Below, piece by piece: positions 35,319 to 44,304 of a DNA stretch of 64,000 nucleotides. The notes under the pieces were generated by a model. It had not been told where the DNA came from. It made no database searches and saw only the letters and a list, made by a program, of their open reading frames with translations. Source of the stretch: Paludibacteraceae bacterium (GTDB taxonomy: Bacteria; Bacteroidota; Bacteroidia; Bacteroidales; Paludibacteraceae). The position numbers and the translations under genes were made by a program. The stretch spans positions 1 to 64,000 of the forward strand of contig CAJOIZ010000018.1 in assembly GCA_905234835.1 (NCBI GenBank), read 5' to 3'. The stretch's first letter is position 1. Each line of letters begins with the position of its first letter.

Positions 35319-36355
35319 CGGTCGGCTATACGGGAGGCTATATCAAGGAAGCAGGCGGCAGCGGGATGACCAACCTGCAAGGCAATCGGTGTTCCGTCGT
35401 CCCCGCTCTCGCGGATGGACTGGACGAGCGGTATCTGTCCGAGGAAGGGGACGGACAATTCTGCGGCAAGGTTCTTTCCTCCGTCCTTTCCGAAGATGTA
35501 GTATCGGTTCTGCGGCAGTTCGGCGGGCGTGAACCACGACATGTTCTCTATGATGCCGAGTATGGGGACATTGACTTTTGGGTTGAGGAACATCGATACG
35601 CCCTTGCGTGCATCGGTGAGCGCCACCGGCTGGGGCGTTGTTACTACGATGGCTCCCGTGAGGGGCAACGTCTGCAGGAGGGTCAAGTGGATGTCCGCCG
35701 TTCCGGGCGGCAGGTCGATAAGGAAATAGTCCAGTTCCCCCCAATGGGCATCGTTGATAAGCTGTTTGATAGCGTTGGAAGCCATACCTCCCCGCCATAT
35801 GAGCCCTTGTGCTGTATCGACGAAGAAGCCGATGCTGAGCATCTTGACCCCGTACTGCTCAATGGGTTCGATGAGTGTCCGTCCGTTCTCCTCAACGGAG
35901 TAGGGCTGGCAGTCCTCGGTATGGAACATCTTGGGCAGACTGGGACCATGGATGTCCGCATCGAGTATGCCCACACGGAAGCCTTTCTGAGCCAGTGCGA
36001 TAGCGAGGTTTGCCGCCACCGTTGATTTCCCTACTCCACCCTTGCCTGAATGAACGGCAATGATATGTCCGGCTTGGAGCGAGCGTTCGGTGGGGTCGGT
36101 TGTCTGTATCTGCCGGTACTTGGTATGGATATGCACAGAGGCATTGGCATCCACGTAGGTCTTTACGGCTGTTTCAGCGGCGCGTGTGACGGACTTGATG
36201 AACGGGTCGGTGTCCCGGTCGAAGATGAGCGAGAAACTGATGTCGAATCCGCTGATGCGCAGGTCATCCTCAAGCATACCGCTATCAATAAGGTTCTTGC
36301 CTGTTCCCGGATAGCGAACGTGCCGTAGTGCGTCTATAATTTGTTGAGGATACAT
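35315..36355 (-). CDS. Mrp/NBP35 family P-loop ATPase (Fe-S carrier)
   Basis: About 346 residues from the ATG at 36355 (MYPQQIIDALRHV). It has an N-terminal DUF59 domain (1-80), then the deviant Walker A HSGKGGVGKSTVAANLA and LDADIHGPSLPKMF. IDLPPGTADIHLTLLQ and IGIIENMSWF-like IIENMSWF complete the family features. It lacks the CxxC of many ApbC proteins, as I recall is usual for Bacteroidota homologues. An upstream in-frame extension crossing the M6 gene is rejected. It lies between an M6 protease (10 bp away) and the MATE gene (4-bp overlap). Confidence 0.92.
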   Translation of the reverse strand: MYPQQIIDALRHVRYPGTGKNLIDSGMLEDDLRISGFDISFSLIFDRDTDPFIKSVTRAAETAVKTYVDANASVHIHTKYRQIQTTDPTERSLQAGHIIAVHSGKGGVGKSTVAANLAIALAQKGFRVGILDADIHGPSLPKMFHTEDCQPYSVEENGRTLIEPIEQYGVKMLSIGFFVDTAQGLIWRGGMASNAIKQLINDAHWGELDYFLIDLPPGTADIHLTLLQTLPLTGAIVVTTPQPVALTDARKGVSMFLNPKVNVPILGIIENMSWFTPAELPQNRYYIFGKDGGKNLAAELSVPFLGQIPLVQSIRESGDDGTPIALQVGHPAAACFLDIASRIADR

Positions 36356-36365
36356 GGTGAGAGGC

Positions 36366-39032
36366 TTAATAGATGAATTTTGACCAGAGTCCTTTGCGCG
36401 ACAGCCGTGTCTGCGGGCAGTACTTGACAAGGTAAATCTGTCCGCGCACCAATCCGTTGACAGGCAGTACGAACGTGTTTTCACCTTCCTCCAGCGGCAG
36501 CGCGAAGAGGAGTGTGCCGGTAGTATCGAACACACGCAGGAAGCTGTCTTCTTCGGCGTTTTCGGGGAGGTAAGCCGTTACCGTTCCGTTCAGGTTGCGT
36601 ACAAGGAACTGCCGTGCATTGTTTTCCGGTCCCGGTATGGTGTGTACCCGTATGCTGTTGCCCATATCGCTGACATGCGGTTCGCACCCTTTGTCTTCCG
36701 CCGAACGCAAGGCGTAATGATAGTCCGTACCCGGTTGCAAATCCTTGACTATAAAACTGTCAGTCGGCGCTAAAATCGTTTCGACGGTATCAGGGAAGAG
36801 ATAAACAGGTTGAGCGGACAGGGTGTAGGACAGCGAGGAGAGGGTTGCATAATGACTTCCCGCCAACGTATAGTACGTGCACCGGAACCGGCGGTAGTCC
36901 TGCTCAAGGGTGAACGTGTATTGCCGCTGGAGGGTTGAACTGAGCGCACGCACCGGCACGCTGTCCACTCTCTGCCACGTCTGACTGCCTGTGAGCGCAT
37001 CTATCAGGACGCATCCCCGGAAATCGTTCTTGTCCGAACTGTAGGACTGTGCCACCGACAGGTTGAGGGCGGTGGCTGGGAACAGGGAGTATTCGGTGCT
37101 ATAGCTCGTGCCTGACTGCGACATCTTCAGATTGGGCTGGAACTTACGGGTCAGCGGTTCCTCTTTCACGGTATAGACGGCAAGCCGGTATTCATCGGCA
37201 TCGTCCTGCTGCTGCCAGCGGGCGGTGAAGGCATAAGGGGTTATATCGTCCGCTTCGAGCGCTTTTACGGGTGTGATGAGGGTAGCCCGTTTGCTTTCCC
37301 CGTAGAGTGTGACCTGTGCGAACTGCTGCCGGTTGGCAGTCTGTGCGTAGAGAATACCCATGTGCGAAGAACAGATGATGGCAGGTTTGTAGCGCACATA
37401 GACGGTAGCGCGGCACATGCTGTCAGCCGCAACAGGGATAGTGAGCGTGGAAGTCCCCCATTGGATGCTGTCCAGACTCAGTTCAAAAGAGTTGGTACTG
37501 ATATAGATATTGACCACCGAGTCCTGAATACCGCTTCCTTCCAGTTGCAGTACATCGACTCCCATTTCCTGTCTCTTGCCATTGAGCAGGGTGCTCTTCA
37601 TCACAGGAGGCACCTCGGGCGTGAAGTAGAGTCCCGAACCTGTGTTTTCGCCGTGGTGGAAGGCTATCTCAATGCTGTTGAAGACGCGGATATTAGAGAG
37701 TACATGCTGACTGAGTATATCCCCGTTCACGCCGGTGGGGGTGAATTGTGTGACGCGGTACTGTCCGGGATAGGTGTCGGTTCCCGTGGTGGTAGAAGGG
37801 TTCTGGTACCATGCCTCACAGATGTCAAAGACGAAGGGCTTGGCATTATTAGGCGTGTTGTTGTCCCATCGTTTCTTGTTCCAATATATATGCGATATGA
37901 GCAGTCCGGTTCCGGCGAGGCAGCCGTAGGGCTTGTCCCATCCTACCCGTTGCCTGTTTTCAACGAGCCAGTATTCAATGGGGTTGGGATTGGAAGCAGA
38001 GAGGTTATGTGTCTTGGAGGCAATGAGGTAGGCACGGTTGGATGTCTCGATAGGTTCAAGCGTGCAGTCCTTCGTTTCGACGAGTTGTTCGGGCGTCATC
38101 CATCCGAGGTAGAAACGTTCGAAGGCCGTGAAGGAGGGCGGTGTACGTCCGTCGTTGCAGTAGTTGCCGTAGCACATGATGTCCCATGCCCCGACGGTAT
38201 AGTTGTCGCTGTTCTGCGTGTCGTAGAGGTCATCCAAGCCGAGAACGTGGCTGAACTCGTGGCAGAAAGTGCCTATGCCGCACATGTTGGTTCCGTATTC
38301 ACCGCTCAGTTCCGAGGTGCAGGCATAGTCCCAGAGCCAGTAGTCTTTGCCGTCCTTACCTTTATAATAATAGCGGATGGTCTTGCCATCCTTTTCCGTG
38401 AAGACGTAGTACCTGTGCGGCCATACCGCATCTTCGGGTCCGCCTTCCGCTTCGTTGTGTCCGGCGAAATAGATGAATATGTTGTCCACCTCTCCGTCGT
38501 TGTTCTCGTCATAGAGCGACCAGTCGATATCGTGTTCAAGGATGTCGCAGGCATCAACGACCATCTGTGGTGTCTGGTCATCCGTGCCGCCGTAGTAGGC
38601 TCTTGTGTGAGGCAGTGTTACCGGACCATAGACATCGAAGGAGGGACGGAAGACGTTGTTGGAGGACGCGAGGAAATAGTCTCTTGCACTACCAGTACCG
38701 CCGTTATCGCTATAGTTCGGCTCATTGAGCATCTTGTAGAATGCCTCCTGCGGGTCGGGAGTAACGAAACTGACATCGGTGAAATTGACCAGAATAACGA
38801 GACTCCGCACATCACCCTGTGTAGGGAAAGTGGACTCTATATGGGGCATTCGGCGAAGACCGTGGGACTGGTCCGAGGGAGAACACTTACGTCCGCTCGA
38901 ATCTTTCCTGTAATGATAGTATTCATCCCCGTACAAACCCGTTCCGGGCTTGGCTACCACAGCGAATAACGGCGAGTGGATAGTCATAAGCAATAACACC
39001 GCTACGGATATCTTCCTAATAACTCTTTTCAT
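36366..39032 (-). CDS. Secreted M6 family (immune inhibitor A-like) metalloprotease
   Basis: 888 residues with a signal peptide (ending near SPLFAVVA). The catalytic zinc motif HEFSH is at residues 257-261, within HEFSHVLGLDDLYD; the Met-turn-like AWDIMCYGNY follows. After the catalytic domain (about 60-430) comes a beta-rich region with fibronectin-like segments (PYAFTARWQQQDDADEYRLAVY). The C-terminal LRVFDTTGTLLFALPLEEGENTF resembles a type IX secretion sorting domain. It probably degrades extracellular or host proteins. First gene of an operon with Mrp and MATE. Confidence 0.88.
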   Translation of the reverse strand: MKRVIRKISVAVLLLMTIHSPLFAVVAKPGTGLYGDEYYHYRKDSSGRKCSPSDQSHGLRRMPHIESTFPTQGDVRSLVILVNFTDVSFVTPDPQEAFYKMLNEPNYSDNGGTGSARDYFLASSNNVFRPSFDVYGPVTLPHTRAYYGGTDDQTPQMVVDACDILEHDIDWSLYDENNDGEVDNIFIYFAGHNEAEGGPEDAVWPHRYYVFTEKDGKTIRYYYKGKDGKDYWLWDYACTSELSGEYGTNMCGIGTFCHEFSHVLGLDDLYDTQNSDNYTVGAWDIMCYGNYCNDGRTPPSFTAFERFYLGWMTPEQLVETKDCTLEPIETSNRAYLIASKTHNLSASNPNPIEYWLVENRQRVGWDKPYGCLAGTGLLISHIYWNKKRWDNNTPNNAKPFVFDICEAWYQNPSTTTGTDTYPGQYRVTQFTPTGVNGDILSQHVLSNIRVFNSIEIAFHHGENTGSGLYFTPEVPPVMKSTLLNGKRQEMGVDVLQLEGSGIQDSVVNIYISTNSFELSLDSIQWGTSTLTIPVAADSMCRATVYVRYKPAIICSSHMGILYAQTANRQQFAQVTLYGESKRATLITPVKALEADDITPYAFTARWQQQDDADEYRLAVYTVKEEPLTRKFQPNLKMSQSGTSYSTEYSLFPATALNLSVAQSYSSDKNDFRGCVLIDALTGSQTWQRVDSVPVRALSSTLQRQYTFTLEQDYRRFRCTYYTLAGSHYATLSSLSYTLSAQPVYLFPDTVETILAPTDSFIVKDLQPGTDYHYALRSAEDKGCEPHVSDMGNSIRVHTIPGPENNARQFLVRNLNGTVTAYLPENAEEDSFLRVFDTTGTLLFALPLEEGENTFVLPVNGLVRGQIYLVKYCPQTRLSRKGLWSKFIY

Positions 39033-39059
39033 TGTCTTCTATTCTTGCGCAAAAGCGCG

Positions 39060-39091
39060 CAAAGGTAACATATATGAGTAAAACGTGCAAA
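39060..39091 (-). promoter_or_regulatory. Promoter of the M6 protease operon
   Basis: CAAAGGTA at 39060-39067 and CAAA at 39088-39091 with a 20-bp spacer read as TTTG / TACCTTTG on the minus strand. Confidence 0.8.
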
Positions 39092-39126
39092 TCAGCATAA
39101 ATAATGATAAAAAAAAGCAACTTTTA

Positions 39127-39170
39127 CTATAGGGATACTATAGGGATACTATAGGGATAGCGATAGGATA
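39127..39170. repeat. 11-bp tandem repeat CTATAGGGATA
   Basis: Three perfect 11-bp units and one degenerate unit lie between the M6 promoter and tRNA-Arg. Another unit sequence with the same 11-bp period. Confidence 0.85.
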
Positions 39171-39345
39171 GATTGAATATCCCGCAGCCTTTCCTGACCT
39201 TTCCGCAGCCGGTAATAACGGCACAGACACCGGCGCCGAACAGCCCGTAAAAACAAAGAAATCAGAAAACTACAATCTCCAGACTTCTTGACCATACGGA
39301 TGCTGCGGCTGTCCGCTAACCCGTATCAACGTTTTCCGTTGCCGG

Positions 39346-39419
39346 TGATTTGGGCGGGAGTCGAACCCGCGACCCACAGCTTAGAAGGCTGTTGCTCTAT
39401 CCAACTGAGCTACCAAACC
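39346..39419 (-). tRNA. tRNA-Arg (anticodon TCT)
   Basis: On the minus strand GGTTTGG pairs with CCAAATC (one G-U pair). The D arm is GCTCAGTTGGATAGAGC, the anticodon loop CTTCTAA gives TCT, and the T arm is GCGGGTTCGACTCCCGC. CCA is not encoded. Confidence 0.95.
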
Positions 39420-39442
39420 GAAAAATAGCCTAAAACGGGCTG

Positions 39443-39472
39443 CAAAGGTAGGGCTATTTTTCGGATTGCAAA
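39443..39472 (-). promoter_or_regulatory. Promoter of tRNA-Arg
   Basis: CAAAGGTA at 39443-39450 and CAAA at 39469-39472 (18-bp spacer), read on the minus strand. Confidence 0.65.
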
Positions 39473-39489
39473 AAAAAATTAAGAAAAAG

Positions 39490-39520
39490 TTTGTATTATT
39501 AGAAAAATGTTGTAATTTTG
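39490..39520 (+). promoter_or_regulatory. Promoter of rpoD
   Basis: TTTG at 39490-39493 and TAATTTTG at 39513-39520 with a 19-bp spacer, divergent from the tRNA-Arg promoter. Confidence 0.8.
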
Positions 39521-39562
39521 CGGGCTTTTTTCGCAAAAATTCAAGCTTCAAACAGGAATCCT

Positions 39563-40423
39563 ATGCGTCAACTTAAGATTACAAAATCCATAACCAACCG
39601 CGAGTCAGCCTCGTTGGACAAGTACTTACAGGAAATCGGCCGAGAGGACTTGATCTCAGTGGAGGACGAGGTTGAACTTGCAGGTCGCATCCGGCAGGGT
39701 GACCGTGCAGCGTTAGAAAAGCTGACTAAAGCCAATCTGCGCTTTGTCGTATCTGTAGCCAAGCAGTATCAGAACCAGGGGCTGAGTCTGCCTGACTTGA
39801 TTAACGAGGGTAATCTGGGTCTGATAAAAGCGGCGGAGAAGTTTGACGAGACCCGCGGTTTCAAGTTCATATCCTATGCCGTATGGTGGATCCGACAGAG
39901 CATTCTTCAAGCGTTGGCTGAGCAGGCACGTATTGTTCGTCTGCCGCTGAACCAAGTTGGCTCTATCAACAAGATAAACAAGACTCTCCAGCGCTTTGAG
40001 CAGGAGCATGAGCGCCGTCCGTCCATAGAGGAACTGGCGGAAATCTTGGATATGCCTATAGAGAAGATTGCCGAAACGATGAAGATGTCGGGTCGTCACA
40101 TCAGTATGGACGCACCTTTCGTTGAAGGTGAGGACAACAGCCTGATAGACGTGATGCCGAATGAGGACAGTCCGAACGCTGATAGGGGTTTGATTAACGA
40201 GTCGCTGACGAAGGAGATTGACCGTGCTTTGGCGACACTGACTGAACGTGAGGCAAGGATTCTGCGTCAGTTCTTCGGATTAGGTGTTCAGGAAAAGACG
40301 TTGGAAGAGATAGGCGAAGAGTTGCATCTGACGCGCGAACGCGTCCGCCAAATCAAGGAAAAGGCCATCAAGAAACTCAAACAGAACTCCCGCAGCCATA
40401 TCCTGCGCACTTACTTGGGTTAA
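39563..40423 (+). CDS. rpoD: Primary sigma factor RpoD (short Bacteroidota type)
   Basis: 286 residues from the ATG at 39563 ([23 protein letters not shown]...). It has region 1.2 ([11 protein letters not shown]), region 2 ([30 protein letters not shown] then [22 protein letters not shown]), region 3, and region 4 with the HTH ([23 protein letters not shown]). It lacks the long N-terminal region of proteobacterial RpoD, as is normal for the phylum. It should read the TTTG/TAnnTTTG promoters in this window. A 15-codon upstream extension runs into the promoter and is rejected. Confidence 0.96.
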   Translation: MRQLKITKSITNRESASLDKYLQEIGREDLISVEDEVELAGRIRQGDRAALEKLTKANLRFVVSVAKQYQNQGLSLPDLINEGNLGLIKAAEKFDETRGFKFISYAVWWIRQSILQALAEQARIVRLPLNQVGSINKINKTLQRFEQEHERRPSIEELAEILDMPIEKIAETMKMSGRHISMDAPFVEGEDNSLIDVMPNEDSPNADRGLINESLTKEIDRALATLTEREARILRQFFGLGVQEKTLEEIGEELHLTRERVRQIKEKAIKKLKQNSRSHILRTYLG

Positions 40424-40432
40424 CGGAGTTCC

Positions 40433-41731
40433 TTATATCCATCCTAATGCATACAGCGGAACATATTGTATATTCCCCGCTTTCTGCATCGGATATTTAC
40501 ACACAACCATCGGTTCTCCCAATGAGGGGTTGGATTCTGCCAATGCATTGTCAAGCGATGTATGATGCATATAATCATTGCCCGACTTGACTTCGATAAC
40601 ACTAATCTTGTTATTCTTCGCAATTAGGAAATCCAATTCTTGGCGGCTCTTATGGTCGTAATAATGAAGAGGATAACCTTTCTTTACCAATTCCGCAGCC
40701 ACATAATTCTCGGTCAATGCGCCTTCATTGATATCAATCTCACCATTCAGTACCTGCCACTGGATAGAGTCACGCCACATGGCGCACAACAGACCTGTGT
40801 CTAACAAAAAAACTTTGTACAGATTGCGCTTTTCATATTGCTCAAAAGGCAACCGCAATTCATGGGTGTTATATGAAAAATATGCAATACCCGCATCAAT
40901 AAGCCACTGTGCCGCGTTTTCATATTTCTGTGAGGTAGCCTTTTGTTCTATATCCGCGATAATGAACCGTTTCTTCTCTTTACTCAACTCCGACGGGATG
41001 GCGTCAAAAAAGAGTTTGGCACGCGCCTTTTCCTTTCCAGCATATTTGGCCATATCATCACGATAACTGTCAATGATAGTACGTTGTATAGATAGTGTAC
41101 GTGAGAAATCGACTTGCTGAAGATACATGTTCACCACTTCTGGCATTCCGCCTACTATCAGATATTCACGGTAGTATTTCAACAACTGGTCATGCATAAA
41201 ATCGTCCACCGGTAGGTATGCCCGTAGCGTATCCTTGATTGTCTCAAGGGCTTTCCCTGATACTCCTTTTGCCCAAAGAAACTCCTCAAAATCCAACGGG
41301 TACATATTCACATTCTGTTCAAACCCGACCGGATAGGAACTGACATCCGCATAATGCAGTCCGAGCAGAGAGCCTGATTCAATATAGTCAAACCTACCGT
41401 CTTCGACCAAGAACTTGATGGCAGTACGTGCGTTCGGACAAGTCTGTATTTCGTCAAAAAAGACCAGCGTCTTGTGTTCCACAAACGGTCCGAAACCCAT
41501 AATAGACAACTGGGAGATGATTGTTTCAGCATCCAGATTACCTTCAAAAGCCCGCTTGGCAGAAGGATACTTTTCAAATTTTATTTCAACTAAATATTCA
41601 TACCGCCTTTTAGCAAACTCTCTGACAATAGTTGTTTTCCCAACTTGTCTGGCACCTTTCAGCAGAAGAGCCTTTTTGTGAGGTTCTGAAAACCACTTTT
41701 CTAAATCATTGGTTATCTTACGTTCAAGCAT
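40433..41731 (-). CDS. AAA_14/DUF4143 ATPase (ATPase B)
   Basis: 432 residues from the ATG at 41731 (MLERKITNDLEKWF). Walker A GARQVGKT is at 26-33, Walker B TLVFFDEIQ at 88-96, and the GSLLG sensor near 125. The C-terminal DUF4143 domain has an intact nuclease-like pattern (QELDFLI...ISVIEVKSG). The frame stays open 32 codons further upstream, but that stretch is made only of the operator repeats and lies beyond the -7 element, so it is not coding. It converges on rpoD with a 9-bp gap. Confidence 0.88.
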   Translation of the reverse strand: MLERKITNDLEKWFSEPHKKALLLKGARQVGKTTIVREFAKRRYEYLVEIKFEKYPSAKRAFEGNLDAETIISQLSIMGFGPFVEHKTLVFFDEIQTCPNARTAIKFLVEDGRFDYIESGSLLGLHYADVSSYPVGFEQNVNMYPLDFEEFLWAKGVSGKALETIKDTLRAYLPVDDFMHDQLLKYYREYLIVGGMPEVVNMYLQQVDFSRTLSIQRTIIDSYRDDMAKYAGKEKARAKLFFDAIPSELSKEKKRFIIADIEQKATSQKYENAAQWLIDAGIAYFSYNTHELRLPFEQYEKRNLYKVFLLDTGLLCAMWRDSIQWQVLNGEIDINEGALTENYVAAELVKKGYPLHYYDHKSRQELDFLIAKNNKISVIEVKSGNDYMHHTSLDNALAESNPSLGEPMVVCKYPMQKAGNIQYVPLYALGWI

Positions 41732-41739
41732 GATATTAC

Positions 41740-41816
41740 AACTTTTTGCAGGTAAAACATGGATAAAAATCAAACTTTTTGCAGGTAAAATTGCCGCAAA
41801 GGAACAACTTTTTGCA
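41740..41816 (-). promoter_or_regulatory. Operator-like set B: three repeats at 33-bp spacing
   Basis: AACTTTTTGCAGGTAAAA begins at 41740 and 41773, and a shortened copy AACTTTTTGCA begins at 41806. Starts are exactly 33 bp apart. The copy at 41806 sits inside the spacer of the ATPase B promoter; the other two are in the leader just before the start codon. Confidence 0.8.
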
Positions 41817-41828
41817 CAAAGTACCAAA
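41797..41828 (-). promoter_or_regulatory. Promoter of ATPase B
   Basis: CAAAGGAA at 41797-41804 (TTCCTTTG on the minus strand) and CAAA at 41825-41828 with a 20-bp spacer containing the third repeat copy. Confidence 0.6.
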
Positions 41829-42319
41829 ATATCCGTGTTTTTTCATAACATTGTGCTACTTGGTCAACAAGCAGGCACAAGAAGTACAATACATCTATTG
41901 TACAAGAATCGTCAGTCTATCATTATGTCAAAGATCACTTGCAGTTTGGGTACGGTTAGTCTGCTTCCGTCCCGCCGTTCCGCAGCGCTATGTTGCGGCA
42001 AGCGTCGTACATAGGTGATGGCACTCTGTTACTCGAACAGAAACAGAAAAAAGAAAACATCCTGTACGATAGATGTCCCTTATCGTCCTTATCCGCCTGT
42101 GCACAAGGCGGAGAACACGTCTGACTGCCACTTGTAATACGCCTCACGGCGTGAGCCATTTCCACTGAAATGACGTGCAAAGAATGCAAGTTTTTCTTTA
42201 AAAAAATTGCATTTTTTTTGTTTATGAGTTTAGGTGTTTATGAGTTTATGGGTGGTTGAGGTGGTGTAGAGGGTTTATGGGTTTATGATTTATGATTACA
42301 GGTTTATGATTGAAACCGT
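41829..42319. other. Intergenic DNA without supported gene
   Basis: It contains an inverted repeat GTACAATA-CATC-TATTGTAC at 41884-41903 and low-complexity GTTTATGRGTTTATG tracts at about 42220-42310. Short open frames here have no recognisable content. Confidence 0.5.
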
Positions 42320-42405
42320 AGAATACAGCAAGTGCGAGGGATGTGAAGGAACAAAAAATCAAAAGTACACAACTTTGTGGACCACAAAGTTGTGTACTTT
42401 ATTTT
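42320..42405 (+). repeat. Direct repeat copy 1 with solo 39-bp palindrome
   Basis: This 86-bp segment recurs at 44305-44389 before ATPase D. It contains a palindrome with 19-bp perfect arms (AAAGTACACAACTTTGTGG, 42362-42380, and its complement 42382-42400) around a central A. No ATPase follows. Instead, after 11 bp, comes a 37-bp stretch (42417-42453) that matches the sequence at and just beyond the ATPase D stop codon (45539-45575) with about two mismatches. It looks like the two ends of a deleted D-like gene. Confidence 0.75.
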
Positions 42406-42419
42406 AGGCTATGAAGATA

Positions 42420-42530
42420 ACAGACAAGCGGATCTGGGGAGCCGTGTCCGAATATCCACCCATTATACCGCAACCATAAAAGCCCCAGGGCTTTTATGTA
42501 GACGCAATGAACGAACAATGCCGATTGACA
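42420..42530 (+). repeat. Degenerate double-hairpin repeat units
   Basis: It begins with the unit start ACAAGCGGATCTGGGGAGCCG. It continues with hairpin AAAAGCCC/GGGCTTTT (42478-42495) followed by GACGCAATGAAC, the conserved unit end, and CCGATT/AATCGG. Related arrays are at 45541-45745 and 49688-50021. Confidence 0.55.
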
Positions 42531-42723
42531 ATCGGCGGAAGGCAAAGAATACAGCAAGCGCTGGAGAAGTAGGATGGTACGCGCTTGGGACGGGATATCG
42601 GAATGTCGGGATAGGGGTATATCGAAAATGGACGGTTGCTCGCGGGATGATCCGCGAGAGCAGAACCGACAAACGATGGGAAGTTGTGACTGTTAAAACG
42701 TATGCAAAGACAACTCAAAGTCA

Positions 42724-42807
42724 GCCATATCGAAGAAAAAACCATCGATTTGGCTGAGTTTGAGTATCGAAAATGCGCCAAATCGAAGAAAAAACTGTTG
42801 ATTTGGC
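42724..42807 (+). promoter_or_regulatory. Operator-like set C: two 31-bp dyads
   Basis: GCCAAATCGA...TTGATTTGGC at 42777-42807 and the near-identical GCCATATCGA...TCGATTTGGC at 42724-42754 share the same AGAAAAAAC centre. Starts are 53 bp apart. The second ends 8 bp before the -33 element of ATPase C. Confidence 0.8.
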
Positions 42808-42815
42808 TGAATTTG

Positions 42816-42846
42816 TTTGCGTGAATCAAAAAAAGCAGTACTTTTG
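42816..42846 (+). promoter_or_regulatory. Promoter of ATPase C
   Basis: TTTG at 42816-42819 and TACTTTTG at 42839-42846 with a 19-bp spacer, directly after the dyads. Confidence 0.8.
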
Positions 42847-42872
42847 CAACGGATTTCTTAACCAAGAGAACT

Positions 42873-44297
42873 ATGAGTGCTTTATTTGGAAGAGAGCAAG
42901 AGAAAGCGCAGTTATCGCAGTTGCTGAACAGCGACAAAGCGGAGTTTATCGCGGTGTATGGTCGTCGCCGAGTAGGAAAAACATTCCTGATCAAGGAACA
43001 TCTGCGTGACCAAATCACATTTTACGCGTCAGGTGTCCTCAATGAAAAAACGCACACGCAAGTGAAAGCGTTCATGCAAGCGTTGGATTCCTATGGTGCA
43101 CCGGTTCCACAAGGAAATACATGGATGGATATGTTCTATTCTTTGCGCAAGTTGCTCCAGCCCAAGGCAGAAAGCGGAGAAACGTGCGTCATCTTCATTG
43201 ATGAAATGCCATGTTTAGACACACCACGTTCAGGTTTCGTTGCTGCCTTGGATTATTTCTGGAACACATGGGCATCCAACTACTCGAATGTCAAACTGAT
43301 TGTATGCGGTAGTGCGACATCGTGGATGATAAAGAATCTGATTGACAGCCACGGAGGCTTACATGACCGTATCACCAGCACCATTCATCTTCATCCCTTC
43401 ACACTCAAAGAATGTGAGCAATATCTGAATGAACGCCGCGTGCTGTGGAACAGAAATATGGTATTGCAGTTCTACATGGTCTTTGGCGGAATACCGTTCT
43501 ATCTGAGTTTGGTTAATCCTAAGGAGAGCCTTCCACAAGCAGTAGATCGGTTGTATTTCCAGAAGGACGCGCCATTGAGCGGAGAGTATAGCCGCATGTT
43601 GGCTTCTCTATTCCGGTCGCCCGAACCTTACCGCAAGATCATTGAGGTTCTCTCACAACACAAACACGGCATGACCCGCGACGATATCAGCGATGAGTTG
43701 AAGATGAAGACCGGCGGCAATCTAAGCAAACTTCTCAAAGAACTGGAGCAGTGTGACTTTGTTCGGTCGTTCTTCACACGCGAAAAGAAGATTAAGCGAA
43801 CCGAGAAGGTGTACCAGTTAACGGACATGTTCTGTCTGTTCCATATTCATTTTGCGAAGAAAGGCATTACGGACGGCAATTACTGGCAAAATCATCTCAA
43901 CACGTCTGATTTAAACACATGGCAGGGTATAGCATACGAACGAGTGGCACTGCACCATATTGAGCAAATCAAGAAAGCACTTGGCATCGACCGAATAGGT
44001 GTGGAGTATTACGCTTGGCGCAGTAAGTTCTCAACACCGGCATCACAGATAGATTTGCTATTAGACCGTGCAGACGGTATTGTTAACTTATGCGAGATTA
44101 AATACTCACAGGGCGAATATGCCATCTATGAAGACGAAGAGAAGAAGTTAAACACTCGTCAGCGCAATTTCATTTCCGAAACAGAATCCCGCCAAGCTAT
44201 TCGATTGACGATGATCACGAGCTACGGACTTAAACATAACATTCATTCCTCCGAGGTCGCAGAAGAGTTAACAATGGATGATTTGTATGCATTCTAA
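42873..44297 (+). CDS. ATPase_2/DUF234 AAA ATPase (ATPase C)
   Basis: 474 residues. It starts FGREQEKAQL as in the MNS-type STAND/ATPase_2 family. Walker A GRRRVGKT is at 30-37, Walker B CVIFIDE at 105-111, and CGSATSWM near 150. A winged helix occupies about 260-320 (MTRDDISDELKMKTGGNLSKLL). The C-terminal DUF234 nuclease-like domain has QIDLLLDRADGIVNLCEIKYS, an intact D...ExK pattern. The function of the family is not settled. The gene is bracketed by the two 85-bp direct repeats (42320, 44305). Confidence 0.88.
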   Translation: MSALFGREQEKAQLSQLLNSDKAEFIAVYGRRRVGKTFLIKEHLRDQITFYASGVLNEKTHTQVKAFMQALDSYGAPVPQGNTWMDMFYSLRKLLQPKAESGETCVIFIDEMPCLDTPRSGFVAALDYFWNTWASNYSNVKLIVCGSATSWMIKNLIDSHGGLHDRITSTIHLHPFTLKECEQYLNERRVLWNRNMVLQFYMVFGGIPFYLSLVNPKESLPQAVDRLYFQKDAPLSGEYSRMLASLFRSPEPYRKIIEVLSQHKHGMTRDDISDELKMKTGGNLSKLLKELEQCDFVRSFFTREKKIKRTEKVYQLTDMFCLFHIHFAKKGITDGNYWQNHLNTSDLNTWQGIAYERVALHHIEQIKKALGIDRIGVEYYAWRSKFSTPASQIDLLLDRADGIVNLCEIKYSQGEYAIYEDEEKKLNTRQRNFISETESRQAIRLTMITSYGLKHNIHSSEVAEELTMDDLYAF

Positions 44298-44304
44298 TTT
44301 TTTT

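Noticed and set aside
34374..35369. A 331-codon plus-strand frame
   Set aside because: Antisense to the MATE transporter; its His/Asp-rich composition is what the reverse of a hydrophobic membrane protein gives.
37362..38969. A 535-codon open frame on the plus strand
   Set aside because: It lies antisense to the M6 protease, whose HEFSH motif and signal peptide establish the coding strand.
41732..41827. N-terminal extension of ATPase B
   Set aside because: The extra 32 codons translate the operator repeats (LPAKS twice) and run past the -7 element; MLERKITND at 41731 is a normal family start.
41956..42189. 77-codon minus-strand frame
   Set aside because: No promoter, no domain, and Cys/Ser/Arg-rich composition typical of a chance frame in this intergenic DNA.
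42873..44297. Insertion sequence bounded by the 85-bp direct repeats
   Set aside because: There is no transposase or recombinase between the repeats. The enclosed gene is an AAA ATPase, and the repeats are in direct rather than inverted orientation.
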